Source of the DNA: Streptomyces abyssomicinicus
GTDB taxonomy: Bacteria; Actinomycetota; Actinomycetes; Streptomycetales; Streptomycetaceae
Length of the DNA: 64,000 nt
Direction of reading: 5' to 3'
Assembly: GCF_008974245.1 (NCBI RefSeq)
Contig: NZ_BBZI01000006.1
Span: 306,393 to 370,392, forward strand
Of this stretch, positions 54,986 to 63,390 are shown piece after piece. Positions within the stretch are counted from its first letter, which is position 1; each line of letters opens with the position of its first letter. The translations under genes were made by a program, and so were the position numbers. The notes beneath the pieces were generated by a model that saw only the letters and a list, made by a program, of their open reading frames with translations, was not told where the DNA came from and did not search any database.

Positions 54986-55668
54986 GCCCGGGCCTCCTCT
55001 CGCACCGGCCGCAGCCCGGGGCGGACACCGAGGCGGGCGGCGTCCGTGTAGACGGCGGTGAAGGAGCCGTCGTAGCCGAAGAGCGGCCCGAAGTACCGGT
55101 TGACCACGCGGACCCGGATGCGGAAGCGCCCGGTCTCCTCGTCGAACGCCTCCCGCACCTCGGCCTCCCCGCCGACGAGCTCGGGCACCCGGACGTCCAC
55201 CGGTCCCTCCCGGAAGCGGTGGACGCCGGAGCGGACGACCAGCTCGCCCCGCTCGCCGGCACGGAGGTGCAGGTCGCTGGCGAGGTGCTGGTGGGTGCCG
55301 AGGTAGTCCAGGATCCGGTCGCCCCGCGGCGCGAGCACCATCTGCGCGTCGAACCGGCGGGGACCGCCCGGCAGGTGGAAGGTGCGCACGAAGGTGACCG
55401 TCTCCCGGCCGTAGGAGTCGGCGTAGGGGACGTTCTCGATGACGAACGGCACGTCGCGCCCCTCCTCCGGCACCAGGATGTTGCGGGTGGCGCCGAGCGC
55501 CAGGAACGGCCGGACGAAGCCGCGTCCGTGCCAGACGCGGTCCATCACCCCGGTGCCGGTGCACGCCTCACCGCTGTCCAGTCCGACGGAGAACCGGCGG
55601 CGCAGTTCGGGGTGGAGCCGGCCGAAGTCCGCGCCCATCGCCCGGCGGAAGATCGATCCTCGCGTCAC
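54982..55668 (-). CDS. DUF4166 domain protein
   Basis: This 228-residue protein matches DUF4166, a domain of unknown function often fused to sugar epimerase or saccharopine-dehydrogenase-like enzymes but free-standing here. Marks are IFRRAMGADFGRLHPELRRRF, MDRVWHGRGFVRPFLALG and VVNRYFGPLFGYDGSF. Both ends overlap neighbours by GTGA, so translation is coupled through all three genes. It may bind or modify a lipid, in view of the upstream START-like partner, but this is conjecture. Confidence 0.85.
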   Translation of the reverse strand: MTRGSIFRRAMGADFGRLHPELRRRFSVGLDSGEACTGTGVMDRVWHGRGFVRPFLALGATRNILVPEEGRDVPFVIENVPYADSYGRETVTFVRTFHLPGGPRRFDAQMVLAPRGDRILDYLGTHQHLASDLHLRAGERGELVVRSGVHRFREGPVDVRVPELVGGEAEVREAFDEETGRFRIRVRVVNRYFGPLFGYDGSFTAVYTDAARLGVRPGLRPVREEARA

Positions 55669-56465
55669 GTCCCGGACCCCTCCGCGCAGACGAGGGCGGG
55701 GGTTCCCCCCGCCCGGACTCCGTCGAGGGACGGGAGCAGGGGCGCGCGGACCCGCAGGGGCGGGGTGCGCAGGCAGCGACGGGCGGCCGGGGTGCCGGGC
55801 AGCGGGGTCTTGATCAGGGCGAGGGTGACGGCGAGCGCGGCCACCAGCGGCAGGGCGAAGACGGCTTCGGGGCCGAGCGGGCCGACGACCTCGGCGATCT
55901 GGAGCGGACCGGCCAGGAGCAGGAAGCAGGAGACGGCGATCACCAGCGAGCGCACCGTCATCTCGGCGATCCAGCGCAGCAGGGCCCGCTCCGGGGTGAT
56001 CCCGTGTTCCAGCCAGAGGCGGAGCCGGTCGAACGACCAGGCGGTGGCCCAGCCCATCAGGGGGCGGAACACCAGCCGGTCGAGCACGGCTCCGGGGCGC
56101 CCCCAGCGGGGGCGGTAGTCGTAGCCGGTGAGGAAGCGCACCCCGTCGCCGTCGGGGACGTAGCGCCAGTAGCCGCTGCCCTCGACGAGCGGGGAGAGCG
56201 GGTGCGGGCAGTCGAAACGGAGCGCGGAGGTCCGGGTGCCGTCGGGGCGTTCCCGCTCCCCCGCCGAGACGCCGGTGCCGGACACGGTGAGCCCCGGCAG
56301 CACCCGGGTGGCGTAGCGGAAGCGGACCGGGGCGTCCTCAGGGCCGGGCAGCGGCCGGATCTCGGTGAAGCGCAGGTCCCACCGCTGGTGGCTGGCCGCG
56401 TCCTGGGTACGCAGCCACAGCTCGTCGAGATCCGCCCTTACCTTGGCCTCCACATAGATTCCCAC
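55665..56465 (-). CDS. SRPBCC (START-like) protein with C-terminal membrane helices
   Basis: This 266-residue protein has residues 1-160 of the SRPBCC fold (AKVRADLDELWLRTQDAASHQRWDLRFTEI; GSGYWRYVPDGDGVRFLTGYDYRPRWG), a hydrophobic-ligand cup. Two membrane helices follow (VRSLVIAVSCFLLLAGPLQIA; AVFALPLVAALAVTLALI), then a basic tail. The GTG start at 56465 overlaps nothing upstream, so it is the first gene of the operon; a promoter with two TetR-type operators lies just ahead. Confidence 0.82.
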   Translation of the reverse strand: MGIYVEAKVRADLDELWLRTQDAASHQRWDLRFTEIRPLPGPEDAPVRFRYATRVLPGLTVSGTGVSAGERERPDGTRTSALRFDCPHPLSPLVEGSGYWRYVPDGDGVRFLTGYDYRPRWGRPGAVLDRLVFRPLMGWATAWSFDRLRLWLEHGITPERALLRWIAEMTVRSLVIAVSCFLLLAGPLQIAEVVGPLGPEAVFALPLVAALAVTLALIKTPLPGTPAARRCLRTPPLRVRAPLLPSLDGVRAGGTPALVCAEGSGT

Positions 56466-56492
56466 CCTGAACCCCCCGTTCCGGCAGCGCAG

Positions 56493-56508
56493 TTGAGCGA
56501 CCGCTCAA
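56493..56508. promoter_or_regulatory. TetR-type operator 1
   Basis: TTGAGCGACCGCTCAA is a perfect dyad 28 bp before the SRPBCC gene start, downstream of the likely transcription start. Confidence 0.8.
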
Positions 56509-56525
56509 ACTCCGAGGCTCGAAAC

Positions 56526-56551
56526 GTACACCTGTTTGAGCAGTCGCTCAA
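56526..56551 (-). promoter_or_regulatory. operon promoter overlapping TetR-type operator 2
   Basis: TTGAGCAGTCGCTCAA (56536-56551) is a second copy of the operator. On the minus strand its TTGAGC also serves as a -35 box, with TACGTT 17 bp on as the -10, so a bound repressor would block RNA polymerase. Confidence 0.75.
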
Positions 56552-56627
56552 TACGGCGGACACGGGCAGAGGGAACGACGGCGAGAACCGGCCACGGCGG
56601 ACCGGCGACGACACGATGACGACACGA

Positions 56628-56660
56628 TGGAGCCCCGGCCCGCATCGGGCCGGGGCTCCA
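56628..56660 (-). terminator. hairpin terminator of the thiamine-binding/DUF3817 operon
   Basis: TGGAGCCCCGGCCCG and its complement form a perfect 15-bp stem with a CAT loop, 33 bp past the stop. Confidence 0.85.
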
Positions 56661-56693
56661 CCCGCAGGCGGCGAAGGCGTGTGCGCCGCCGGG

Positions 56694-56990
56694 TCACTCC
56701 GCGGCGAGATACCGCTCCACCGTCTCCACCTTGGAGGTCAGTCCGTCCCGCACCCCGGGACGGATGTCCGCCTTCAGCACCACCGAGACGCGCGGGGCCC
56801 GCGCCTCCACGGCGGCGACGGCGCGCTTGACCACGTCCATCACTTGGTCCCAGTCACCCTCGATCGAGGTGAACATCGCGTCGGTGTGGTTCGGCAGACC
56901 GGACTCGCGGACCACCCTTACGGCGTCGGCGACGTACTCGCCGACGTCCTCGCCCACGCCGAGCGGGGTCACGGAGAAGGCGACGATCAT
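56694..56990 (-). CDS. MTH1187/YkoF-like thiamine-binding family protein
   Basis: This 98-residue protein is of the UPF0045/MTH1187 family, small ferredoxin-fold proteins that bind thiamine-like ligands. Seen marks are [40 protein letters not shown] and [13 protein letters not shown]. The ATG overlaps the DUF3817 stop by 4 bp (ATGA), so translation is coupled. Ligand binding is family knowledge; there is no nearby thiamine gene. Confidence 0.87.
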   Translation of the reverse strand: MIVAFSVTPLGVGEDVGEYVADAVRVVRESGLPNHTDAMFTSIEGDWDQVMDVVKRAVAAVEARAPRVSVVLKADIRPGVRDGLTSKVETVERYLAAE

Positions 56991-57340
56991 GCGGCGGCCG
57001 TCCCCTTCGCCATCTCCTTGCGCGCCCGGGCCGCGATCACCGCGTCCTCGGTCTCCCGCCGCAGACGGCGCTCGGCGTAGAAGCCTCCGAACGGCAGCAC
57101 GCCGAGCACGAAGTACAGCGCGCCGGTCATCAGCGACCACTTGGCCCGGTACCAGGCGTCCACCCAGAAGAGGACGTACAGGATCCACAGCACGGCGTGG
57201 ACCGCGCCCATCACCGGTACGGCGTTGAACTCGGTGGTGCGCTTGAGCACCGAACACACCAGCAGGAGGATGAACGACACGGCCTCGGGCGCCGACACCA
57301 GGCGGAGGCGGCGGAGGGCGGCAGCGGTCTGGAGTTCCAC
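56987..57340 (-). CDS. DUF3817 membrane protein (second copy)
   Basis: This 117-residue protein has three hydrophobic segments ([52 protein letters not shown]), as in the DUF3817 protein at 49219-49560. It ends in a basic Ala-rich tail. The GTG start has AAGGTGA upstream. It is the first gene of a two-gene leftward operon with the thiamine-binding protein and is divergent from the AIM24 set. Confidence 0.87.
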   Translation of the reverse strand: MELQTAAALRRLRLVSAPEAVSFILLLVCSVLKRTTEFNAVPVMGAVHAVLWILYVLFWVDAWYRAKWSLMTGALYFVLGVLPFGGFYAERRLRRETEDAVIAARARKEMAKGTAAA

Positions 57341-57538
57341 GGGTCACCTTCGGTCGGAGGAACGTCACACTTTGTGAAAACACGCACAAGCGCGCCTGGC
57401 TCATTGTGGCATCCCCCGGACAGCCCAACGGGCGGGGGTCTCGCGGAGTTCCCTTTCCGTCCCCTAAGGGGATTTTCAGGGCCACACATCCCCGCCGTCC
57501 CCTGTCCACCGGGCCCCGTCGGCGGATACGGTCGCAGG

Positions 57539-58177
57539 GTGGCGATGTTCCGACTTCAGGGAAGCAAGGTGCTCGCCGTCGAGATGACCGGGGACTCCGT
57601 GCGGGCCAAGAACGGGTCGATGGTCGCCTACGACGGGGAGATGGCCTTCAAGAAGCTCAGCGGCGGGGGCGAGGGCCTGCGCGGCATGGTCACCCGGCGC
57701 CTCACCGGCGAGCAGATGACGCTGATGGAGGTGAAGGGGCGGGGGACCTGCTGGTTCGCCGACCGCGCCTCCGAGATCAACCTGGTCACCCTCCAGGGCG
57801 ACAAGCTCCACGTGGAGGCGAGCAACCTGCTCGCCACCGACGCCGGTCTGCGCACCGGCACCACCTTCACCGGCCTGCGCGGCGCCTCCCAGGGCAACGG
57901 GCTGTTCACCACGACCGTCGAGGGCCACGGGCAGGCCGCCCTGCTCTCCGACGGGCCCGCCGTGGTGCTGCGGGTCTCCCCGCAGTACCCGCTCTCCGTG
58001 GACCCGGGCGCGTACGTCGCCCACCAGGGCAACCTGCGACAGACGCTGCAGTCCGGCGTGACCTTCCGGACGTTCCTCGGCGAGGGCGGCGGCGAGGCCT
58101 TCCAGATGCGGTTCGAGGGGGACGGCCTGGTGTACGTGCAGCCGAGCGAGCGCAACACGGTGGCGGGGGACGTCTGA
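57539..58177 (+). CDS. AIM24 family protein 1
   Basis: This 212-residue protein matches the AIM24 (TIGR00266-like) family, double-psi beta proteins of unknown function: [52 protein letters not shown] and [26 protein letters not shown] sits about 8 nt before the GTG at 57539, so a leaderless start is likely; an ATG two codons later is possible. It is the first of three related genes whose ends overlap. Confidence 0.85.
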   Translation: MAMFRLQGSKVLAVEMTGDSVRAKNGSMVAYDGEMAFKKLSGGGEGLRGMVTRRLTGEQMTLMEVKGRGTCWFADRASEINLVTLQGDKLHVEASNLLATDAGLRTGTTFTGLRGASQGNGLFTTTVEGHGQAALLSDGPAVVLRVSPQYPLSVDPGAYVAHQGNLRQTLQSGVTFRTFLGEGGGEAFQMRFEGDGLVYVQPSERNTVAGDV

Positions 58178-58827
58178 TGCCTTTCCGCGAGGTCAACGCG
58201 AAGATGGTCGAGGCGACCGTCGGCCCCGGGCAGACCATGTACAGCCAGCGCGGCGCGATGCTCGCCTACCGGGGCGAGGTCTCCTTCACCCCGAACGTCC
58301 AGGGCGGGCAGGGCGGCCTGATGTCGATGATCGGCCGCCGGGTCGCCGACGAGGCGACCCCGCTGATGACGGTCGAGGGCAGCGGCACGGTGTACTTCGG
58401 CCACGGCGGTCACCACGTCCACGTCGTGCGGCTCACCGGCGAGACCCTGTACGTCGAGGCGGACCGGCTGCTCGCCTTCGACGGCACGCTCCGCCAGGGC
58501 ACGATGTTCATGGGTTCGCAGGGCGGCGTGATGGGCATGGTCCGCGGTCAGGTCACCGGCCAGGGCCTGTTCACCACCACCCTGCAGGGCCAGGGCTCGG
58601 TCGCCGTGATGGCCCACGGCGGGGTCTTCGAGCTCCAGGTGACCCCGCAGCGCCCGGTCCACGTCGACCCGCAGGCCTACGTCGCGCACCGCGGCGACCT
58701 GCGCAACAAGCTGTCCACGGCGCTCGGCTGGCGGGACATGGTCGGCCGCGGCTCCGGGGAGGCGTTCCAGCTGGAGCTCAGCGGCAGCGGCACGGTGTAC
58801 GTCCAGGCCTCGGAGGAGAAGCTGTGA
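58177..58827 (+). CDS. AIM24 family protein 2
   Basis: This 216-residue paralogue of its neighbours has GPGQTMYSQRGAMLAYRGEVSF, GSGTVYFGHGGHHVHVVRLTGETLYVEADRLLAF, QGLFTTTLQGQGSVAVM and VYVQASEEKL. The ATG overlaps the first gene's stop by one base (TGATG), and its own stop overlaps the next start by 4 bp. The three proteins probably assemble together, as AIM24 folds form beta-rich oligomers. Confidence 0.88.
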   Translation: MPFREVNAKMVEATVGPGQTMYSQRGAMLAYRGEVSFTPNVQGGQGGLMSMIGRRVADEATPLMTVEGSGTVYFGHGGHHVHVVRLTGETLYVEADRLLAFDGTLRQGTMFMGSQGGVMGMVRGQVTGQGLFTTTLQGQGSVAVMAHGGVFELQVTPQRPVHVDPQAYVAHRGDLRNKLSTALGWRDMVGRGSGEAFQLELSGSGTVYVQASEEKL

Positions 58828-59612
58828 CCGTCCAGGTCCTCGACCCCGCCACGCTCCCGGCGGACGACAACGTCAACCCGTACACCTTCTGCGTGGAGCT
58901 CAAGGGATCCCAGTGGTTCCTGCAGAAGGGCAAGATGATCGCCTACTACGGGCAGATCGAGTTCAACGGCATCGGCCACGGGGCGCTGGACCGCCTGGTG
59001 CGCACCAGCTTCCACTCCCCGCTGCACGCGGGCGACTGGGTGGTGGCGCAGGGCTCCGGCAAGATGCTGCTGGCCGACCGGGCCTTCGACGTGAACTCCT
59101 TCGACCTGGACGAGGGCAACCTCACCATCCGGGCCGGCAACCTGCTCGCCTACCAGCCCAGCCTGGCGCTCAAGCAGTCGATCGTGCCCGGCTTCCTGAC
59201 GCTGATCGGCACCGGGAAGTTCGTCGCCGCCTCCAGCGGGCCGGTGGTCTTCATGGAGCCGCCGCTGCGGGTGGACCCGCAGGCGCTGGTCGGCTGGGCG
59301 GACTGCCCGTCCCCCTGCCACCACTACGACCACGGGTACGCCCGGGGCGTGATCGGCGGACTGCGGGCGCTGACCGGCATCGGCGGCTCCAGCGGCGAGG
59401 AGCACCAGTTCGAGTTCGTCGGGGCCGGCACGGTGCTGCTCCAGTCGAGCGAGGCGCTGATGCCGGAGCAGGCGACGGGAGCGGTGCCGCACGAGCCGGG
59501 TGTACCGGGCGGGGGTCCGGGGCACGCGTCCGGGGGGCACGGACCCCTCGGGTCGGGCATGCCGCGGATGCCGGGGCAGCTCGGCGACCTCCAGCGGCGC
59601 TTCGGACTGTGA
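58824..59612 (+). CDS. AIM24 family protein 3
   Basis: This 262-residue third paralogue has LKGSQWFLQKGKMIAYYGQIEF, GDWVVAQGSGKMLLADRAFDVNSF, GNLTIRAGNLLAYQPSLALK and EEHQFEFVGAGTVLLQSSE. A Gly/Pro/His-rich tail (after ~225) is not in the other two. A C-P-S-P-C-H-H patch (near 160) might bind metal. The GTG overlaps the second gene's stop (GTGA). Confidence 0.88.
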   Translation: MTVQVLDPATLPADDNVNPYTFCVELKGSQWFLQKGKMIAYYGQIEFNGIGHGALDRLVRTSFHSPLHAGDWVVAQGSGKMLLADRAFDVNSFDLDEGNLTIRAGNLLAYQPSLALKQSIVPGFLTLIGTGKFVAASSGPVVFMEPPLRVDPQALVGWADCPSPCHHYDHGYARGVIGGLRALTGIGGSSGEEHQFEFVGAGTVLLQSSEALMPEQATGAVPHEPGVPGGGPGHASGGHGPLGSGMPRMPGQLGDLQRRFGL

Positions 59613-59662
59613 GGTTCGCCCCGGTCGACCCACCCCAGTAGTCCAGATTTCAACATCTTAGG

Positions 59663-59668
59663 TAGACT
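59663..59668 (+). promoter_or_regulatory. -10 box of a leaderless marR transcript
   Basis: TAGACT ends exactly 7 nt before the MarR ATG, in an AT-rich stretch with an imperfect TCAA...TTGA dyad (59650-59671) that may be its operator. Confidence 0.5.
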
Positions 59669-59675
59669 TGACCGC

Positions 59676-60152
59676 ATGGAGAGCGAGACGGACACGAGGT
59701 GGCTGACGGCCGAGGAGCAGTGCGCTTGGCGCACCCATCTTGAGGTCAACAGGCTGCTGACGCACCAGCTGGAGCGCGACCTCCAGCCGTTCGGCCTGAC
59801 CATGAACGACTACGAGATCCTGGTGAACCTCTCCGAGGCGGAGGGGCGCCGGCTGCGGATGAGCGACCTGGCGGCGGCGACGCTGCAGTCCAAGAGCCGG
59901 CTGTCGCACCAGATCACGCGGATGGAGAACGCGGGGCTGGTACGGCGGGAGAACTGCGAGTCCGACCGGCGTGGGCTGTTCGCGGTCCTGACCGACCAGG
60001 GCCTGGAGACGATGCGCAAGGTCGCCCCGCACCACGTCGCCTCGGTCCGCCGCCACTTCCTCGGCCTCCTCTCCCCGGAGTCCCTCCACTCCCTCTCGTC
60101 GGCCCTCACCCCCATCGCCGACCACCTCCGCACCCACCGCACCCGGCCGTAG
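59676..60152 (+). CDS. MarR family transcriptional regulator
   Basis: This 158-residue winged-helix protein has ILVNLSEAEGRRLRMSDLAAATLQSKSRLSHQITRMENAGLV as the DNA-binding unit and RRENCESDRRGLFAVLTDQG as the wing, with C-E-S-D-R at the wing tip. It is a common actinomycete type (single Cys near the wing; not the OhrR Cys position, which is N-terminal). It lies 63 bp after the AIM24 operon and has its own apparent promoter. Targets are unknown. Confidence 0.9.
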   Translation: MESETDTRWLTAEEQCAWRTHLEVNRLLTHQLERDLQPFGLTMNDYEILVNLSEAEGRRLRMSDLAAATLQSKSRLSHQITRMENAGLVRRENCESDRRGLFAVLTDQGLETMRKVAPHHVASVRRHFLGLLSPESLHSLSSALTPIADHLRTHRTRP

Positions 60153-60252
60153 CCGGTCCGCGGCAACCAGTGCCGTCCACCGGGCCCGGGGCACGGCCAC
60201 CGGGCCGCGGACGCGGAGCGGGACGGCGGCCGTGTGCCGCCCCCTGGACGAA

Positions 60253-60288
60253 CCCCGCCCCCGCCCGCGGGAGCGGGCGGGGGCGGGG
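60253..60288. terminator. bidirectional hairpin terminator
   Basis: CCCCGCCCCCGCCCGC and its complement form a perfect 16-bp stem with a GGGA loop between convergent marR and meaB. Confidence 0.9.
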
Positions 60289-60337
60289 CGGGGCGGGGAC
60301 GACTCCGACGCGGCAGGCGCGGGGTCAGCCCCCGGGG

Positions 60338-61294
60338 TCAGCCCTGGGTGAGGCCGGCGACCAGTTCGTCGGCGGCGCGGTACGGGTCGAGGTCGCCGGC
60401 AACGATCCGCTCGGCGAGCGCACCGAGGCGCCGGTCGCCGTGAAGGTCCCCGATCCGCTCCCGCAACGCGGTGACCGCGATCGTCTCCACCTCCCGCTCC
60501 GCCCGGGCGAGCCTGCGCGCCGTCAGCACGCCCCGCTCCTCCATCCACGCCCGGTGCTTCTCCAGGGCCTCGACGACCTCGTCGACCCCCTCGCCCCGGG
60601 CGGCGACCGTCTTCACGATCGGCGGCCGCCAGTCCCCCGGCTCACGCGCCTCGCCGAGGCCCAGCATGTGGTTCAGCTCCCGGGCCGTCGCGTCCGCGCC
60701 GTCCCGGTCCGCCTTGTTGACGACGTAGACATCGCCGATCTCCAGGATTCCGGCCTTGGCCGCCTGGATCCCGTCGCCCATGCCCGGCGCCAGCAGCACC
60801 ATGGACGTGTCGGCCTGCGAGGCGATCTCCACCTCGGACTGCCCGACGCCCACCGTCTCGACCAGGACCACGTCGCACCCGGCCGCGTCCAGCACCCGGA
60901 TCGCCTGCGGCGCCGCCCAGGCCAGGCCGCCCAGGTGCCCCCGGGTGGCCATGGACCGGATGTACACGCCGGGGTCGGAGGCGTGCTCCGACATCCGCAC
61001 CCGGTCCCCCAGCAGCGCGCCGCCGGAGAACGGGGAGGACGGGTCGACGGCGAGCACGCCGACCCGCTTCCCCTGCTTGCGGTACGCCGTCACCAGCGCC
61101 GAGGTGGACGTCGACTTGCCGACGCCCGGTGATCCCGTCAGCCCGACCACGTAGGCGCCGCCGGTCAGCGGCGCCAGCGCGGCCATCACCTCCCGCAGCT
61201 GCGGCGACGCCCCTTCCACCAGGGAGATCAGCCGGGCCACGGCCCGCGGCCGGCCCTCCCGCGCCTGGGCGACCAGCGAGGCGACGTCCTGCAT
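60338..61294 (-). CDS. meaB: MeaB-type G3E GTPase (B12-dependent mutase chaperone)
   Basis: This 318-residue GTPase protects and reloads adenosylcobalamin-dependent acyl-CoA mutases. Motifs are Walker A GLTGSPGVGKST (51-62), switch DPSSPFSGGALLGDRVRM, Walker B DVVLVETVGVGQSE with the mutase-gating switch III region, and the base-specific VVNKADRDG. C-terminal helices give the dimer. The ATG at 61294 has GGAG about 8 nt upstream. It follows the thiolase on the same strand by 66 bp and is close to an epimerase; icmA is 9 kb away. Confidence 0.94.
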   Translation of the reverse strand: MQDVASLVAQAREGRPRAVARLISLVEGASPQLREVMAALAPLTGGAYVVGLTGSPGVGKSTSTSALVTAYRKQGKRVGVLAVDPSSPFSGGALLGDRVRMSEHASDPGVYIRSMATRGHLGGLAWAAPQAIRVLDAAGCDVVLVETVGVGQSEVEIASQADTSMVLLAPGMGDGIQAAKAGILEIGDVYVVNKADRDGADATARELNHMLGLGEAREPGDWRPPIVKTVAARGEGVDEVVEALEKHRAWMEERGVLTARRLARAEREVETIAVTALRERIGDLHGDRRLGALAERIVAGDLDPYRAADELVAGLTQG

Positions 61295-61360
61295 CCAACA
61301 GCTCCGTTCAGCAGAGGGGAAAGGGGACCAACGGGTCGGGGAGGCGGCTTCCGGCCGGGG

Positions 61361-62575
61361 TCAGGCCTTGGGCACGCGCAGGATCAGGGCGTCGCCCTGA
61401 CCACCGCCGCCGCACAGCGCCGCCGCGCCGACGCCGCCGCCGCGCCGCTTGAGCTCCAGCGCCAAGTGCAGCACGAGCCGGGCGCCGGACATGCCGATCG
61501 GGTGACCCAGCGCGATCGCGCCGCCGTTGACGTTCACCTTTTCCGAGGAAACCCCGAGGTCCTTCATTGACTGCACGGCGACCGCCGCGAAGGCCTCGTT
61601 GATCTCGATCAGGTCGAGGTCGGACACCTGGAGTCCGTCCTTCTTCAGCGCGTGCGCGATGGCGTTGGCCGGCTGCGACTGGAGCGAGTTGTCCGGGCCG
61701 GCCACGTTGCCGTGGGCGCCGATCTCGGCGATCCACTCCAGGCCCAGCTCCTCGGCCTTGGCCCTGCTCATCACCACGACGGCGGCGGCGCCGTCGGAGA
61801 TCTGCGAGGAGGAGCCCGCCGTGATGGTGCCCTCCTTGGAGAAGGCCGGGCGCAGCTTGCCCAGGGACTCCGCGGTGGTCTCCGCGCGGATGCCCTCGTC
61901 CTTGCTGAAGACGACCGGCTCGCCCTTGCGCTGCGGGATCTCCACGGGGGTGATCTCGGCCTCGAACACGCCGTTCTTCTGCGCGGCGGCGGCCCGCTGG
62001 TGCGACAGGGCGGCGATCTCGTCCTGCTCGGCGCGGCCGATGCCCAGGCGGGTGTTGTGCTTCTCGGTGGACTCGCCCATCGCGATGTTCTCGAAGGCGT
62101 CGGTGAGACCGTCGTGGGCCATCGCGTCGAGCATCTGGACCGCGCCGTACTTGAAGCCCTCGCGGGACTTCGGCAGCAGGTGCGGGGCGTTGGTCATCGA
62201 CTCCTGGCCACCGGCCACGACGATGTCGAACTCGCCGGCCCGGATCAGCTGGTCGGCCAGCGCGACCGCGTCGAGGCCGGACAGGCAGACCTTGTTGATG
62301 GTGAGCGCGGGCACGTTCATCGGAATGCCCGCCTTGACGGCGGCCTGGCGCGCAGGGATCTGGCCCGCACCGGCCTGAAGCACCTGCCCCATGATCACGT
62401 ACTGCACCTGGTCGCCCCCGATACCCGCACGGTCGAGGGCGGCCTTGATGGCGATGCCGCCGAGGTCGGCACCGGAGAAGTTCTTCAGCGAGCCCAGCAG
62501 TCGCCCCATGGGCGTGCGTGCGCCCGCGACGATCACTGTGCTGGTCGTTCCAGCCGCGTTGTTCTTGACCGACAT
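61361..62575 (-). CDS. acetyl-CoA acetyltransferase (thiolase)
   Basis: This 404-residue thiolase condenses two acyl-CoA or cleaves 3-ketoacyl-CoA. The nucleophile is C97 ([12 protein letters not shown]). The histidine is in [13 protein letters not shown] and the second cysteine is in [14 protein letters not shown]. The covering loop with [19 protein letters not shown] is standard. The length matches biosynthetic acetyl-CoA acetyltransferases (PhaA/AtoB type). The ATG at 62575 starts a leftward operon with meaB, which ties it to butyryl- or propionyl-CoA metabolism. Confidence 0.93.
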   Translation of the reverse strand: MSVKNNAAGTTSTVIVAGARTPMGRLLGSLKNFSGADLGGIAIKAALDRAGIGGDQVQYVIMGQVLQAGAGQIPARQAAVKAGIPMNVPALTINKVCLSGLDAVALADQLIRAGEFDIVVAGGQESMTNAPHLLPKSREGFKYGAVQMLDAMAHDGLTDAFENIAMGESTEKHNTRLGIGRAEQDEIAALSHQRAAAAQKNGVFEAEITPVEIPQRKGEPVVFSKDEGIRAETTAESLGKLRPAFSKEGTITAGSSSQISDGAAAVVVMSRAKAEELGLEWIAEIGAHGNVAGPDNSLQSQPANAIAHALKKDGLQVSDLDLIEINEAFAAVAVQSMKDLGVSSEKVNVNGGAIALGHPIGMSGARLVLHLALELKRRGGGVGAAALCGGGGQGDALILRVPKA

Positions 62576-62684
62576 GGAATGGCGTCCCTTCCGGCCTTCC
62601 GGCCGTGGACTTGACGAGGGTTTCTCCGAATGTACTGAGCGGTCGTCGGGGCGTCATCGGGCCATGGGTGTGATCGCGCGCACG

Positions 62685-62713
62685 TTGCGTAACCGGCCGG
62701 TGCACGCTGCACT
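62685..62713 (+). promoter_or_regulatory. candidate promoter of the epimerase gene
   Basis: TTGCGT and TGCACT are spaced 17 bp, and the -10 ends 7 nt before the ATG, so the transcript would be leaderless. Confidence 0.45.
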
Positions 62714-62720
62714 GGTCCGC

Positions 62721-63161
62721 ATGCTGACGCGCATCGACCACATCGGAATCGCCTGCTTCGACCTGGACCGGACCGTCGAGTTCTACCGGTCCACCTACGG
62801 CTTCGAGGTCTTCCACTCCGAGATCAACGAGGAGCAGGGAGTCCGCGAGGCCATGCTCAAGATCAACGATACGTCGGACGGCGGCGCTTCCTACCTGCAG
62901 CTCCTCGAACCCATCCGCGAGGACTCCACCGTCGCCAAGTGGCTCGCCAAGAACGGCGAGGGCGTCCACCACATCGCCTTCGGCACCGCCGACGTCGACG
63001 CGGACGCCGCGGACATCAAGGACAAGGGCGTCCGGGTCCTCTACGAGGAGCCGCGACGGGGCTCCATGGGTTCCCGGATCACCTTCCTGCACCCCAAGGA
63101 CTGCCACGGAGTCCTGACAGAACTGGTCACTTCCGCACCTTCCGAGTCCGCGGACCACTGA
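62721..63161 (+). CDS. mce: methylmalonyl-CoA epimerase
   Basis: This 146-residue VOC-fold enzyme interconverts R- and S-methylmalonyl-CoA. Metal ligands are H7 (RIDHIGIA), Q60 (YLQLLEP), H84 (GVHHIAFG) and a C-terminal glutamate (GVLTELV). The length is usual. The ATG at 62721 is favoured over an in-frame ATG at 62664 because known family members start at MLTRIDHIG-type sequence. It is divergent from the thiolase-meaB pair, and together they serve B12-dependent acyl-CoA metabolism. Confidence 0.95.
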   Translation: MLTRIDHIGIACFDLDRTVEFYRSTYGFEVFHSEINEEQGVREAMLKINDTSDGGASYLQLLEPIREDSTVAKWLAKNGEGVHHIAFGTADVDADAADIKDKGVRVLYEEPRRGSMGSRITFLHPKDCHGVLTELVTSAPSESADH

Positions 63162-63351
63162 CCTCCCCCGAAAGGGGCCGGTAGGGTGGGGGCGGTCGTC
63201 TCTTCTCCGGGTCTCCTTCGGGTCTCCGTAGGAGTGACGACCGCGGGCCGGGGTCCGGGTATCGGGGGGCGCGCGGGCAGGCAGCAGCCCTTGCCCAGCG
63301 AGTCCGACACCATTCCCCGGGGGCCCCGTCCGACCGACTGGACGGAGCTCG

Positions 63352-63380
63352 TTGACACGCTTGCGACCAGGGGACGGATG
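63352..63380 (+). promoter_or_regulatory. candidate scy promoter
   Basis: TTGACA (63352-63357) is a perfect -35 box. The -10 17 bp on (CGGATG) is weak, and the GTG start lies 10 nt after it. The rest of the 63162-63390 gap includes a CCCC-GAAA-GGGG hairpin after the epimerase stop and a GGTCGTC/GACGACC long-range repeat. Confidence 0.4.
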
Positions 63381-63390
63381 GGACCGCGCT

